Assembly: GCF_041381155.1 (NCBI RefSeq)
Contig: NC_091142.1
Span: forward strand, 31,299,528 to 31,363,527
Length of the DNA stretch: 64,000 nucleotides
From: Argopecten irradians
Taxonomy: Eukaryota > Mollusca > Bivalvia > Pectinida > Pectinidae
Direction of reading: 5' to 3'
The notes under the pieces were generated by a model. It saw only the letters and a program-made list of their open reading frames with translations. It ran no database searches and had not been told where the DNA came from. Below are positions 11,431 to 25,390 of this stretch, piece by piece. The number at the start of each line of letters is the position of its first letter. The stretch's first letter is position 1. Made by a program: the position numbers and the translations under genes.

Positions 11431-12402
11431 CACCTACAGGAGGAGATTAATTCAACACACAACCATATATACTTTATATACTTTTTTCATATATCATTAA
11501 ATATAATCCTTGTACACATTTATAGACAGTGGGGTCGCTAAAAGGAAATTAACGAAAACTGGCCAAATTAGCGTGTGAGCGCCGAAGGCGCGAGATTTAA
11601 TTTTGGGGTCTGGGGGTCGACCCCGGGAAAAATATTACGATTTAGAATGGCTGAGATGAATTTTACAGTGTATTTTGATGATTTTGCGAGCGCCCGAAAG
11701 CGCGAGATTTTGGTGTTATGGGGGTTCGGGGGTCTTTCCCGGGAAAAAATATTACGATTTAGAATGGCTAATATGAGTTTTACAATGCATTTTGATGAAT
11801 TTGCAAGCGTCCGAAGGCGCGAGATTTTGGAGTTTGGGGGGTCCGGGGGTCTCCCCCGGGAAAAAAATACGATTTTAGAATGTTTAACGATGTATTTTAA
11901 TGATATTAAAGCGTTCTTACCATGGTAATTTTTCGATTTAAAGTAACCTGCATTTAAAAAATGATAATTGTGATAATTGTGTCGTCATATCATTGTGCAG
12001 CCTTGCTCGATCTGAACATTGTTTTGTAACTCAAAATAATAATGAATTAATTGTCTTGCTAAGACATATAAACAAAGTAATCTTTTAAGAGACATTTTTG
12101 AAATACAAATGCAGTACGTAGAATCCCTTAATGGACATTTTTAGTGTAGTTCATGTGTATTGAATTACTACTATTAAAGGTTTGAACATTATGTGCTTGA
12201 ACGTTTTAGGAAATGCGCCGCGCAGCGGAAATTTTTTTAGAATGAAGTACGAAAATTGTGCAGGAGGACTCTTTTTTCTTTCAAATATGCATTTTTAGAA
12301 CATTTCAGTCGGCGAAAATGGGGGGGGGGAAGATATGTTTGCCCCCCGTCCTGGGGAACGGGGGGCAGTTGCCCCCCCTGCCCCCCGCTTCCTACGCCCC
12401 TG
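11326..12402. mobile_element. non-autonomous hAT-like DNA element inserted in the dispersed repeats
   Basis: Terminal inverted repeats CAGTGGCGTAGGAAG (11326-11340) and CTTCCTACGCCCCTG (12388-12402) differ at one position. Poly-G next to a CAG(G/T)GGCGTAG terminus is typical of hAT elements. The interior has three ~100-bp repeats rich in 'gcgcgagattttgg' and 'cgggggtct' (11575-11880). No transposase frame was found. A clear 8-bp target duplication is not visible. Confidence 0.7.
11353..11429. repeat. G20 ... C32 homopolymer hairpin
   Basis: A run of 20 G (11353-11372) and a run of 32 C (11398-11429) separated by 25 nt inside the hAT-like element. Can form a G:C hairpin or G-quadruplex/i-motif. 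The run lengths are the sequence features most likely to be miscounted in the assembly. Confidence 0.9.
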
Positions 12403-12720
12403 ATTTTATGTTCAAATAACGAAGGATTTTGCATATATCGTGAATTTATCATTCGTTGTGGTGAAGGATGTAACAGCCATTTGAACAGCCGTTTTCCGTG
12501 ATCGCTGGCACGACAATTGTGACGTCACAATGATAAGGATGCCATGATAAGCGATTGAAGTTCATAGCCTATATATGACTGCCAACTGCGCTTTGTAGGG
12601 TTACATAGTGAGACTGCAGTGAAAATGTAAATGTAGTGTAAAAAAGAATCGGCCAATCAGAATGCCAGATATAGTATGAAAACAAAGAAAAAACTATTAT
12701 TCTCCCGTATCGATTAGGCC
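12403..12720. mobile_element. continuation of the dispersed element interrupted by the hAT-like insertion
   Basis: 'aggattttgcatatatcgtg', 'taacagccatttgaacagc' and 'acaattgtgacgtcacaatg' parallel 11065-11185. The right end has 'cggccaatcagaatgcc' as in the 180-830 copy. TGACGTCA at 12520-12527. Confidence 0.55.
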
Positions 12721-13852
12721 TAAACTTTAGTAATGTTAATATCTAAAAACTAAACAAACATGTAGATATACTAAAAAGATGTATAATCCAAAATGAATAA
12801 TAATATTATCATTGAAAATCCGATGGCACAGGTAATGCTATGAAATTTCAATGAAATGTCAAAAAATCTTATTTACATTTACCCATTATCTACATGTATA
12901 CCAGTTATCAGGTATTCCTCATCTCTATAGTTCTTTAATTCCTTTACTTTTTACTTTAAACATATTTCATTTACCAAAAGGATAAAAGGATCTGGCATGA
13001 GTTATGGCAACTTATGAAGTCATCTCCTTACAAAGTTACATAGACAACAAATGACAGCATAGACTGATAATATACATTAACATCAAAATGATGATTTACA
13101 TTAACATACGAATATATATCATACCTTTTATGAAGTAAACATGTTAAAATCTTATGAAAATATGCACTTTACTAAAAATCACAATTTACTTCCAAAGACA
13201 TATGTTCCTTACCAAACAATAATAAATCAAGAGATAATGGTACATTTACATGACGATAGCAATATTTGTCATTCAAACAAACTATAAAAAGAGGCTTTGA
13301 CGGAAACTTTTTAACACAATTTAATTAGGAAAAATCGCGAATTGCTCTGAGAAATCTTCTTTATCGAATTGGAAATAAACTATCCTGAAGGAGATCTTCA
13401 CTATATCAGCACAATGATTGCTATACCTTACACTGTCTACAAATGCAAGATGTGGCCAAGCCTTAAAAATGATACTATGGAGACTCATAAATGTCATATA
13501 GAAGAAAAATAAGTATCGGATAAACTGCAAACAGTAGAGAAAGAAACTAATTGTAAACAACAAAATCCAATTATGTCACCAACCTCAGCTCATTAAAGAA
13601 AGTTTAGAGGTCGCCCTGAAAAGGTGCTAAGTAAATTAGCAGACATCTTGAAAAGAGGAAAAACAAAGAAGCCACAGCCACTGAAAGAAATTACTTAAAT
13701 GAACTTTGTTAAAGGTAAAGATGGATGCCAGACGTCTGTACGGTCTGAAGAAGGAATTCGTGTACAAATTTAATATGTACCAAACACAGGTGTCTTTATT
13801 TAACTGTGCTTTGTTTCGGTCGCTTATTCTGATGTCAATCGTGCCGTAGCCA
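12721..13852. other. intergenic, no feature recognised
   Basis: AT-rich. Short open stretches at 13321-13563 (minus) and 13585-13850 (plus, basic residues) carry no recognised motif. Confidence 0.4.
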
Positions 13853-16800
13853 AGTGTCGTGTATCTGATATTCAACTTCTAGCCCTCCATCAATGGGCCC
13901 CGAAAGCCAAGTGTCATGTATCTGATATTCTACTATTAGCCCTCCATCAATGGGCCCTGAAAGCCATGTGTCATGTATCTGATATTCTACTATTAGCCCT
14001 CCATCAATGGGCCATGAAAGCCATGTATCATGTATTTGATATTCTACTACTAGTTTTCCATCTATGGGCCCTGAAAGCCAAGTGTCATGTATCTGATATT
14101 CTACTGCTAGCCCTCCATCAATGGCCCCTGAAAGCCAAGTGTCGTGTATATGATATTCTACTGCTAGCCCTCAATCAATGGGCCCTGAAAGCCAAGTGTC
14201 ATGTATCTGATATTCTACTACTAGTTTTCCATCCATGGGCCCTGAAAGTCTATTACAAGTGTCATGCATCTGATATTCTATTACTAGCCCTCCATCAATT
14301 GGCCCTGAAAGCCAAGTGTCATGTATCTGATATTCTACTAGTAGGCCTCCATCAATGGGCCATGGAAGCCAAGTGTCGGATATCAGATATTTTACTACTA
14401 GCCCTCCATCAATGGGCTCTGAAAGCTAAGTGTCATGTATCTGATATTCTACTGCTAGCCCTCCATTAATGGGCCCTGAAAGCTAAGGGTCATGTACATC
14501 TGATATTCTACTTACAGTTTTCCATCAATGGGCCCTGAAAGTCAGTGTCATGTATCTGATATTCTATTACTAGCCCTCCATCAATGGGCCCTGAAAGCCA
14601 ATTGTCATGTATCTGATATTTCTACTACCAGTTTTCCACCAAAGGGCCCTGAAAGTCAAGTGTCATGTATCTGATATTCTATTACTAGCCCTCCATCAAT
14701 GGGCCCTGAAAGTCAAGTGTCATGTATCTGATATTCTACTACCAGTTTTCCACCAATGGGCCCTGAAAGTCAAGTGTCATGTATCTGATATTCTACTACT
14801 AGCCCTCCATCAATGGGCCCTGAAAGCCAAGTGTCATGTATCTGATATTCTACTACTAGCCCTCCATCAATGGGCCGTGAAAGCCAAGTGTCGTGTATCT
14901 GATATTTTACTACTAGCCCTCCATCAATGGGCCCTGAAAGCCAAGTGTCATGTATCTGATATTCTACTACTAGCCGTCCATCAATGGGCCCTGAAAGCCA
15001 AGTGTCATGTATCTGATATTCAACTTCTAGCCCTCCATCAATGGGCCCCGAAAGCCAAGTGTCATGTATCTGATATTCTACTATTAGCCCTCCATCAATG
15101 GGCCCTGAAAGCCATGTGTCATGTATCTGATATTCCACTATTAGCCCTCCATCAATGGGCCCCGAAAGCCAAGTGTCGTGTATCTGATATTCTACTACTA
15201 GCCCTCCATCAATGGGCCCTGAAAGCTAAGTGTCATGTATCTGATATTCTACTACTAGGCCTCCATCAATGGGCCCTGGAAGCCAAGTGTCGGATATCAG
15301 ATATTTTACTACTAGCCCTCCATCAATGGGCTCTGAAAGCTAAGTGTCATGTATCTGATATTCTACTGCTAGCCCTCCATCAATGGGCCCTGAAAGCTAA
15401 GTGTCATGTTTCTGATATTCTACTACCAGTTTTCCATCAATAGGCCCTGAAAGTCAAGTGTCATGTATCTGATATTCTATTACTAGCCCTCCATCAATGG
15501 GCCCTGAAAGTCAAGTGTCATGTATCTGATATTCTACTACTAGTTTTCCATCAATGGGCCCTGAAAGTCAAGTGTCATGTATCTGATATTCTATTACTAG
15601 CCCTCCATCAATGGGCCCTGAAAGCTAAGTGTCATGTATCTGATATTCTACTACTAGGCCTCCATCAATGGGCCCTGGAAGCCAAGTGTCGGATATCAGA
15701 TATTTTACTACTAGCCCTCCATCAATGGGCCCTGAAAGCTAAGTGTCATGTATCTGATATTCTACTGCTAGCCCTCCATCAATGGGCCCTGAAAGCCAAG
15801 TGTCATGTATCTGATATTCTACTACTAGCCCTCCATCAATGGGCCCTGAAAGCCAAGTGTCATGTATCTGATATTCTACTACTAGCCCTCCATCAATGGG
15901 CCCTGAAAGTCAAGTGTCATGTATCTGATATTCTACTACTAGTTTTCCACCAATGGGCCCTGAAAGTCAAGTGTCATGTATCTGATATTCTATTACTAGC
16001 CCTCCATCAATGGGCCCTGAAAGCTAAGTGTCGTGTATCTGATATTCTACTGCTAGCCCTCCATCAATGGGCCCTGAAAGCCAAGTGTAGTGTATCAGAT
16101 ATTCTACTACTAGCCGTCCATCAATGGGCCCTGAAAGCCAAGTGTCATGTATCTGATATTCTACTACTAGCCCTCCATCAATGGGCCCTGAAAGCCAAGT
16201 GTCATGTATCTGATATTCTACTACTAGCCCTCCATCAATGGGCCCTGAAAGTCAAGTGTCATGTATCTGATATTCTACTACCAGTTTTCCACCAATGGGC
16301 CCTGAAAGTCAAGTGTCATGTATCTGATATTCTATTACTAGCCCTCCATCAATGGGCCCTGAAAGCTAAGTGTCATGTATCTGATATTCTACTACTAGCC
16401 CTCCATCAATGGGCCCTGAAAGCCAAGTGTCATGTATCTGATATTCTATTACTAGCCGTCCATCAATGGGCCCTGAAAGTCAAGTGTCATGTATCTGATA
16501 TTCTACTACTAGCCCTCCATCAATGGGCCTGAAAGTCAAGTGTCATGTATCTGATATTCTACTACAGCCCTCCATCAATGGGCCCTGAAAGTCAAGTGTC
16601 ATGTATCTGATATTCTACTACTAGCCGTCCATCAATGGGCCCTGAAAGTCAAGTGTCATGTATCTGATATTCTACTACTAGCCCTCCATCAATGGGCCCT
16701 GAAAGCCAAGTGTCGTGTATCTGATATTTTACTACTAGCCCTCCATCAATGGGCCCTGAAAACCAAGTGTTGTGTATCTGATATTTTACTACTACATGTA

Positions 16801-17190
16801 GCTTTCCATGGGCCCTGAAAGCCAAGTGTCATGTATCTGATATTCTACTACTAGCCGTCCATCAATGGGCCCTGAAAGTCAAGTGTCATGTATCTGATAT
16901 TCTACTACTAGCCGTCCATCAATTGGCCCTGAAAGCCAAGTGTCATGTATCTGATATTCTAATTAGCCCTCCATCAATGGGCCCTGAAAGTCAAGTGTCG
17001 TGTATCTGATATTTTATTACTAGCCCTCCATCAATGGGCACTGAAAGCTAAGTGTCGTGTATCTGATATTTTACTACTAGCCCTTCATCAATGGACCCTG
17101 GAAATTAAATGTCTTGTATCTGATATTTCCATCAATGGGCTCTGGAAGCCAAGTATCATGTATTTGATATTCTACCTCTAACCCTCCACT
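13853..17190. repeat. 57-bp tandem array, about 58 copies
   Basis: The unit contains 'ccctccatcaatgggccctg' and 'tgtcatgtatctgatattct'. Since 57 is divisible by three, several frames stay open for hundreds of codons on both strands, which is an artefact of periodicity. Variants ('ttttccaccaatggg', 'ggatatcagatat') recur in blocks of several units, implying multi-unit duplications. Copies decay toward 17190. Confidence 0.97.
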
Positions 17191-17253
17191 TCACCTAAAT
17201 GTTATATCCACTTCTGGACTATGTCATAGTAGAACTGAAGGCTCTGTGTGCTG

Positions 17254-18702
17254 TGTGTAACAACAAGAGATCCCAGAGGGATCTTGGCGCCCACCTAAGA
17301 ATGATCTTTGTCTGACAAAGGAAAGAGGGATCTTTTCTCTGCTCTCAAGCTTTTACTACATATTACTACACATGAAATTTGAGAATGATCCCTTGACCAC
17401 TTTCTGAGATATATAACAGTAACAAACTTCAATTATCAAAATCCAAGATGGCTACCTGTCGGCCATCTTGTTCACTGATCGGTCCTAAAATGCAATATGC
17501 ACAACTAGGGCCCTAAGGGAACCTGTACAAGAAATTTGAGAAGAATTCTTTTGGTACTTTTTGAGAAATAGCGGTAACAAACTTTAAACTATCAAAATCC
17601 AAGATGGCGGCCTGTCGGCCATCTTGTTAACCGATTTGTTCCAAAATGCAATATGCACAACTAGGCCCCTAGGGGAACTTACATGTGAAATTTGAGAAAG
17701 ATCCCTTCAGTACATTCTGAGAAATAGCAGAAAAAAACCTTCAATTGTCAAAATCCAAGATGGCGTTCTGTTGGCTACCTGTCGGCCATCTTGTTCACCG
17801 ATTGGTCCTAAAATGCAATATGCACAACTAGACCCTAGAAGAACCTGCATATACAATTTGAGACAGATCTCTTCAGTACATTCTTAGACATAGCGGAAAA
17901 AATCTTCAATTGTCAAAATCCAAGATGGCGTCCTGTTGGCAATCTTGTTCACCGATCAGTACCAAAATGCAATATGCACAACAAGACCCCTAGGGGAACC
18001 TGCACATGCAATTTGAGACAGATCCTTCAGCACTTTTGAGAAATAGCTGTAACAAACTTCATTTGTCAAAATGAGGCCAAATAGTCCCAAAGTGTAATAT
18101 GCACAACTAGGGCCTAAGGGAACTTGCATAAATTTAACCTTTTGGACTTTTTGAGAAATAGCGGTAACAAACTTAAACTATCAAAATCCAAGATGGCGCC
18201 TGCCGATTGTCCCAAAATGCATTATGCAAACTAGGCCCTAGGGAACTTCATGTGAAATTTGAGAAAGATCCCTTCAGTACATTCTGAGAAATAGCGGTAA
18301 CAAACTTTAACTATCAAAATCCAAGATGGCTGCCTGGCGGCTATCTTGTTACCGATTTGTCCCAAAATGCAATATGCACAACTAGGCCCCTAGGGGAACT
18401 TACATGTGAAATTTGAGAAAGATCCCTTCAGTACATTCTGAGAAAATAGTAGAACAAACTTTAATTATCAAAATCCAAGATGGCTGCCTGGCGGCCATTT
18501 TGTTGACCGATTGGTCCCAAAATACAATATGCACAACTAGGGCCCTAGGGGAACCTACATGTGAAATTTGAGAAACATCCCTCCAGTACTTTCTGAGAAA
18601 TACGGTAACAAGAATTGTTAACGGACGGAAGGACGGACCACGGACCACGGACAAAAAGCGATTTGAATAGCTCACCATCTGTTGATGGTGGGCTAAAAAT
18701 GA
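17254..18702. mobile_element. composite dispersed repeat with about eight internal ~160-bp units
   Basis: Begins 'caagagatcccagagggatc', with internal units containing 'aaatccaagatggc', 'ggccatcttgtt', 'caaaatgcaatatgcacaac' and 'gaaatttgag'. It ends with the 'acggacggaaggacggacca' tract and 'gctcaccatctgttgatggt'. I recognise this layout as a common bivalve dispersed repeat. Class unassigned, no protein. The unit near 18000-18250 shows several small deletions. Confidence 0.8.
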
Positions 18703-18975
18703 GCTAGTTTGGAACTTTGATGTCCAGCGAAAGAATCAAGTAATTGTGTCCTGTGTGGTTTGAAGTTGGTTGTCATTCTCGCTGTATAATCTTCAACAGA
18801 AGTGTCTGCAGGCCTGTAATTGATCTGGTTTTTTTTTCTTCTGAACTGCCTTCAGTTTCATCATGATTTAAGTCCAGGGGTGGATATGATGACAGTGATA
18901 GAAACCCATGGAATATTGAGGATGTTCCATCCTTGACCTTTGGCCTGATAATTGATGAAGTTATCAGCAATGTAT
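18703..18975 (-). other. coding-like minus-strand segment, unidentified
   Basis: The minus-strand frame through 18773-18970 reads VKDGTSSIFHGFLSLSSYPP and then DETEGSSEEKK. After an A9 run (18830 region) a second frame continues as ADTSVEDYTARMTTNFKPHR and LLDSFAGHQSSK up to the 18702 repeat boundary. The change of frame at a homopolymer suggests a frameshifted or miscalled exon, or a pseudo-exon truncated by the dispersed repeat. No family recognised. Confidence 0.2.
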
Positions 18976-21900
18976 GTAATGGTTACACTGCATGAATCCA
19001 TGTTATACAGTTGCTCTTCCTGTATTTGAGAAGGTTAGCATGCCCAATCTGTCGCACACTAGGGGTTGCTCTCACAGCTAAAACTGGTGACAGATCAGTG
19101 AATAGTGAGAGAAAACCAATTCATGATCAAATGTACCACATAGCCAGTCAAAATCAAAATCTTACGCTGAAAATTAGCCAGTCAAAATCTTAAAATTTAA
19201 CTTACGCTGTATTATATTTTCATGATTCCACTCTCATTGTCTGTATGACTCAATCATTTCTAAATATTTCTTGAATTGAATTTTTGCAATCATAGCAATG
19301 TTACATAAAATCACAAAAATATCATCCCCATGAAAGGTTCCAGCAACTGCAAACATACTTATTTTAGTGGTAGTTTTAGCGTTTTGTTGTAGTGCTAATT
19401 TATGCAGAGCGCTAAATTTCGTAAAACAGTGTTTCCGTTATTAAATCACCAAATTGCACTAATAAATGCCCATGCTTATAAATCATAATTTACAATTTTT
19501 CGCATTTGTGCTAAAATATAACTGGCTAAAAATAAATATGTTTATGGTATATGATATTCAGTAACAAAGAAAACAATAGGATAATCATTATTGAAGTTTT
19601 ATTTGTTTGATAATCTGGAAATACATGGCAGAGATAACTGGTCCTCCTTCACATGTCTGACAACTGGGCTGAAACAACGGAGTGACTAGAGGTACGCCAA
19701 ACTTCTACAGAACCGTGTAGACTTAAATCATAGTAGTACCTTCTAGTAAAGCTGTACATTGTACATACACATTTCTGAACAGTTTACCAGGAACATACTG
19801 ACAAAATGAATTCACTACTCAGGTCAGGTTTTTTTTTCAAATGTAGAGTCAAAATATCATTCACTGGCAAGAAGAGTTAATATATTTACTGAAAATTTAT
19901 AGAAAATTGAATAAATGTTCCAGCATTTCTATAAAACATTGAAGTATACATAGACTTAAATATATAAATATCTGCTATACATACAGGGGTCTCGACCAGC
20001 AAAACTTTTTATATTTCCTATTAACTAATATTTCAACAACAACAAAATGTGAATAACAAAAATTCAGAAAGATAAAATTATTTCGCATTTGTAAGGTTTA
20101 GAAGTTTAAACCTGCACTGTATTCAGCTTTTTGAGCTGTTAATGTTTTGTTACCCAGTTTCTCAAAGCATTTCATTGCAACTAGAAGCATACAAAAGCAT
20201 AATTTTCATGCTTAATAAGTTTTTTAACAATTAAGATCACAACTTGTCCTTTGAGTCATGGAGAGTTTTCTTCAATACCTTGGTCTTATGCAGTTCAAAT
20301 ATAATCCCATACCAGATCTTATCAAATTTATGAAAAGAAAAAAAAATTTAACACATAACAATCTTTTTATAATACACATTGCACATTCTATTTTCTTGTT
20401 CTTGCTTGAAAACAATGAACAAAAATGTTAAAGTTTGTGAGACAGTTGAGAAAATTGAGATTTCAGTATAAAATAAAACCACCACAGTGAGTACACTCTG
20501 CCCAGTATCAAACAACAATGATGTCAGGAGCTGCTGACAAATAATTCATCTCTATCAAGACTATCTCGGATATTTCCAAGATATTGATTTCAAAACTTAA
20601 ATTTGACCCAAACTCAACAAATAAAACACATGATCATGGTCAAAATGCAGGCTTCCTGCACACACACACACATATAGTCTATAACAGTTCTACTACAGTT
20701 CGAGATGTAGACAAGATGTTACCAATACAACTTAAGAGTAAGAGGTGATCTCTCTCTTATAATTGACCGATAACAAATTGATTATCATCAAAAAATGATA
20801 GAGAAATCTTCATACAGAACCAATAAACATTTGTATGACTGAGAAGTAAACAGGGTTATCTGCCCTTATCAGTAGATAAATAGTTATCATGTAGAAATGG
20901 TTATTTTTCACATGCATAAAATTAAAATGCTTTATTATTTACAACTACATACGCCTTCAATTCATTGAGTATAAAATACTTTTCCACGACACACAACATA
21001 GATAAATAACTTACAAAAACCAGTAGTCATGCATACTTCTGAAGGTCATTCACACCTCTGAAGGTCATTCATACATTACTATAGTATCGCTCACCAACCA
21101 TACAACTCTTACACACAGCATACTGTTCCATGGGAAGTTGATCTATCATGGATACCTAACGCCCTAAAGAGATTGAACACCTCACATAAAACATGAACTA
21201 ATGGATAAAAACCTAACCACATCTCACCCCGTTTACGTTTACTAAGAAGCAGTGAAATGTTGGTAGCTGAACCATAATGCTACACTGATCATGTTTTCTT
21301 TGTGTGTATATCTTGAGAATCTTTTTAAAAAATCATTTTGGTCAATTGATCTGACTCTGTTTCCTTTATTCAAAGATAGGTATTTCCCTTTCTTGTGGAA
21401 GTTGACAATAAAAACTCCTTCTAGTCAATGAGAGTTACTTCCCTTCGTACAATGTTAAAATCCAGCCAATATGGAGAGACAATGAAGGACTGATTTGTAT
21501 ATCATATGTATCCAGTAGAACAAATGAAAATTCACTCAAAATTGATTGATGATGAATACCTGGTATCTGTAATAGTGATTTTCCAAAAATACCTTTGTTA
21601 AAATCCAATGACAAGCAGTATTTTTCTTAAAGCAAAATCTGATGGTCTATGTTTCCTGATATTTCAGAATTTTCATTTATAACATTCAAAGTTTATTTTT
21701 GGTTTAAAATAAAATTGTTACATAATCAAAGTCAAGACAATGTAGAGGAAGAATGAACTTTGACCTTTCTTTGTGATATTTTTCCATCTATTTTTTTTTT
21801 AACTTTCATGTAACCCATGAAATAAATGGCCAGGTTTCCAAGAAAAATGTTTTTACAATATTATCAAATAATTGGTCAATGTGTTGTCCTTTTTATTGAC

Positions 21901-22919
21901 TCTGTCCATCCGAACACCAAGCAGACTTCACAATGCAAAAGATGACACTAACAAAGAAATTTAATTAAAAAATACCAAAAGCAAAATATTCATATGATTT
22001 CTGAATCATTTTCATTAAGAAAACATCAAATTTGAAATGATGAAACCAATTTTATGCAAAAAAAAGTATTCATGAAAAACATCATGGAGGAGCAACAAGA
22101 CCAGCGAAACCCTATAGTGACAAATAGTAGAAATCAAAACTATCTCAAATATTCAAACATCATCATTGTATGATCAAATAGCACATTATGTCATTTATGT
22201 GGAAGATATTCACTAAATCTGAATGTGTTTAAAACCTTACCCTAGCTGGTTTTGCATTTCTTAATGCATCAAAATGTAATATGTTAGCAAAATTCTAAGT
22301 TTCAACTGACATTTATTTTGCTAAAGATAAAGTTTATATTTGTTTATAGATGCTTCTAGATACTAAAGCAGTTCAAGTAATGATAAGCTTTTTTGAAATC
22401 TGATATGTGTACAAAAATTAAATCACAAAAATAATGAGGTAAATAAGTTTATAGTGCAAACAACAGCTAGATTGTTTACTGGCTTTTCCTGGTAACCCTG
22501 TCAACAACAGCACTTATAACTAACTCAGTATGTCCACAGTTTATAGTCGTGCATTAACTGTATAACGTCTTTACTTCTTGTGATATTGGATCTTAAACGA
22601 GAGTTCAATTCATATTTCATATGAAATGAACACAAAATGGAGATACTTTTATCACATAACTAAAACAAAATTTTGAAGAATCTTCATGTCAAAATGCATT
22701 GCAAAATTCCAGTAGAAGTCAACATTTTTTCACGACGTCCTCGAATCCCAATGTCACGTCATATTGTTTACAGACGTCAAATCATGATCATAACGTCACA
22801 TTAGATTTCCAGCCATAACAAGTGGTCCAGGTTATATGACAATTGCAAAAACATGACATGGCCGAAGTAACTGGATATCAGGCGGATTATGTGATAAAAT
22901 TAATATTTATTCAACCATT

Positions 22920-23155
22920 AGAATCAGTGGTCAATAATGTCAGAAGTCATTACGATTTAATGTTGCTGGTCAATAAAGTCAGTTGTAGGTAAAGGTGGTG
23001 GTCAGTAAAGTCAGTGGTCGGAAAAATTAATGGTCAGTAAAGAAACTGGTCAGTAAAGTCAGTGGTCGGAAAAATTAATGGTCAGTAAAGAAACTGGTCA
23101 GTAAAGTAACTGGTCAGTGAATGTCAGTGGTCAGTGGTCGGTCAGTAATGTCAGG
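22920..23155. repeat. short irregular repeat of GGTCAGTAAAGTCAGT
   Basis: About 12 variants of 'tggtcagtaaagtcagtggt' with an embedded 36-bp duplication ('cggaaaaattaatggtcag'). Confidence 0.75.
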
Positions 23156-25217
23156 TTTCATAACAAGTTAATCTTAAATTGTTAAATATATTTTCTGAAA
23201 TGGAAATGGAATCTGAATGAACGATTTAGATCATTGAGTGTTTTACATACTGTAAATGTTGTGGTGTCTTTCTAAATTAATAAAAACAAAATCAGAATAC
23301 ACATGTTTACATGTCACTAATGTATAGCTAAGTCGATGAGAGAATTATTTATTTATGTTTTGGATGTTTACATTGATAACCAGCAAAAGTTTTTGTCAAT
23401 TAAGGAAATATTTTCGTTTTTGAAAACCTGAGATGAAATTTCAATATGCTTGTAAATCATCATATTTTTCTTTTTAGTAGTGCATTTAGAATAATATGAT
23501 TTAATTTTGTTACTATAATCATACCACTGAAATGGTATGGACAAATAATACATAAATATCTTAACATAAAACAAACCCATCCAAACTTAACATATTTGGT
23601 CATTTCAAAAACACCATTTGCTCCCATGTATAATATATATAATAAAATTTACACCCATAGTGGGGAGTTTTGGGATCTAGAAAATATATATAACTTGTGA
23701 AAATTTGTATCAAAGCTATAAAAAAATACAGAGCTTAAATGTTCAGGAAGAAAAAGAAAATACAAACATTTTTCAAGTATCAATCTTAAGGATACAGTTT
23801 TTTTTACATTTGTCACACAAAATACAGCAAAACCAGAATATGTACATGTAAACTCTCTTATTTCTGTAATCAATATCTACAGTAGTGACATGAACATTAA
23901 ACTATCAAATGTAGATCATTATCTTATAACATTCAGAGAAGTCTGAGAGTCTCAGGTTGGCTGTGTTATTGTTGTCTTCCTCACTGTTAAAGCTTTTCTA
24001 CATTCAAGTCCCGCGATGTGCTCCTTCAATATGGATATACACACACATACAATAAAACATTTACCAGACATAGTGTAGACTTTTAATCTTTTCTTATCTC
24101 TAATCCAAAATATTACAGTATTCATGTGACAAAAACAATGTGAAAAGCTACTTTATTCTATATACTGTACATCTCCACGACCTTGAAATCGATGAACATA
24201 TAAGCTCTGTATCTTTTCTTTGGTTTTCGATAAATAATTAATATAAACAATCTATAAACAATGTGGTTTTTTCCTCGTCTCATCATTATTTCTTCTTCAG
24301 CCTTTTGTTTTCACTGGTGAAGAGTACTTACAGAGATATCTATTTAATAGTAACTTAAATGTTTCTTGTTTCTTTAATTGTCGTAACAATGAAGCTCTCA
24401 GTAGCTAAATCTTCCATGCTGATATGACAAAAACTGTTCTTGTATCTTAGTTAAGATTGTTTTACTTTTGGTGAGAAACCATTGAAAATAAAGTTCAACA
24501 ATTTCTGGGATTTTTAAATTAAAAATTCTATCAATATGTTAGTTTTAAAGATACTCCACCACTCACAATTGGGCTTTTTTTCTGTCAAAAACACTTACCT
24601 ACTTTACATCATTGCCACCATTGAAATGTTTGAGCTTCTATTTTTACTTCAAGATAAAATATATTGCTATGCCTTATATGGAATGAATTACTGATTGCCC
24701 ATGCACCAAAAGCAAAATCAATTATTTCATATTAATTTTGTGTGAAGAAGACATATATATACACAAGATAAACACTAATTATTGTTCAAATGATAAGTAT
24801 CGTTCATACTCTGTTGGCGGTGGAGCATCTTTAATCAATCTCTTGATAGCACATAATTGTTGTGATAAATTAACGGATGTATTTTATACCATAAAGCATA
24901 CAATGTTACAGTTGAATACCTAATGGACAGAAGTCTTACTTCTCATTCAAAGAACATCTTTTCATTAAATGGATTTCAAGTTTGATTAAAACTACAGGAT
25001 TAAATCTGTCTTACATCTTTAATCTTCCATTCATTCTTATTACATTTTATTACTTTTAATTTGGCTTTTTACACAAAATAGTAAAAGTCCCCATGCTTGA
25101 TCTATCATTACAAACATGGAGAGGAACCTCTCAAACCTTATCAATAAGGATAAAGCTTCTTTCTAGTTTAAATCAGCTTTTTAGGATAGATGTAGGTTTG
25201 GTTTGTTTCATGTCCTA

Positions 25218-25390
25218 ATAACAGCCAGGGTCATGTAAGGATGTGCCAGATTAAGGAGGTGAAGGAAAGCCGGAGTATCCTGAGAAAAACCAGACCTACA
25301 GTCAGGTACCTTGCAACTGCCCCAAATGGGATTTGATCTTGCAACCCAGAGGTGGAGGGTTTGTGGTAATATATCGGGACATCTAGGACA
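25218..25390 (+). mobile_element. dispersed SINE-like repeat
   Basis: 'aacagccagggtcatgtaag', 'ggaggtgaaggaaagccgga', 'tatcctgagaaaaacc' and 'gcaacccagaggtggagggt' in this order match a repeat I know as abundant in bivalve genomes. No box A/B promoter could be confirmed. Confidence 0.6.

Noticed and set aside
11575..11928. 117-codon plus-strand open frame
   Set aside because: Falls in the internal GC-rich repeats of the hAT-like element and is repetitive without transposase motifs.
13585..13850. Plus-strand short frames with basic residues (RGKTKKPQPLKEIT; MDARRLYGLKKEFVYKF)
   Set aside because: Short, broken by stops, no recognised family; kept only as unremarkable intergenic sequence.
13853..17190. 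Repeat-protein gene encoding a 19-residue period
   Set aside because: The 57-bp period keeps both strands open in parts; frames break at indels, with no start context, splice sites or recognisable domain.
23368..23873. Two short minus-strand open frames
   Set aside because: AT-rich, lysine/phenylalanine-biased, no motif or splice support.
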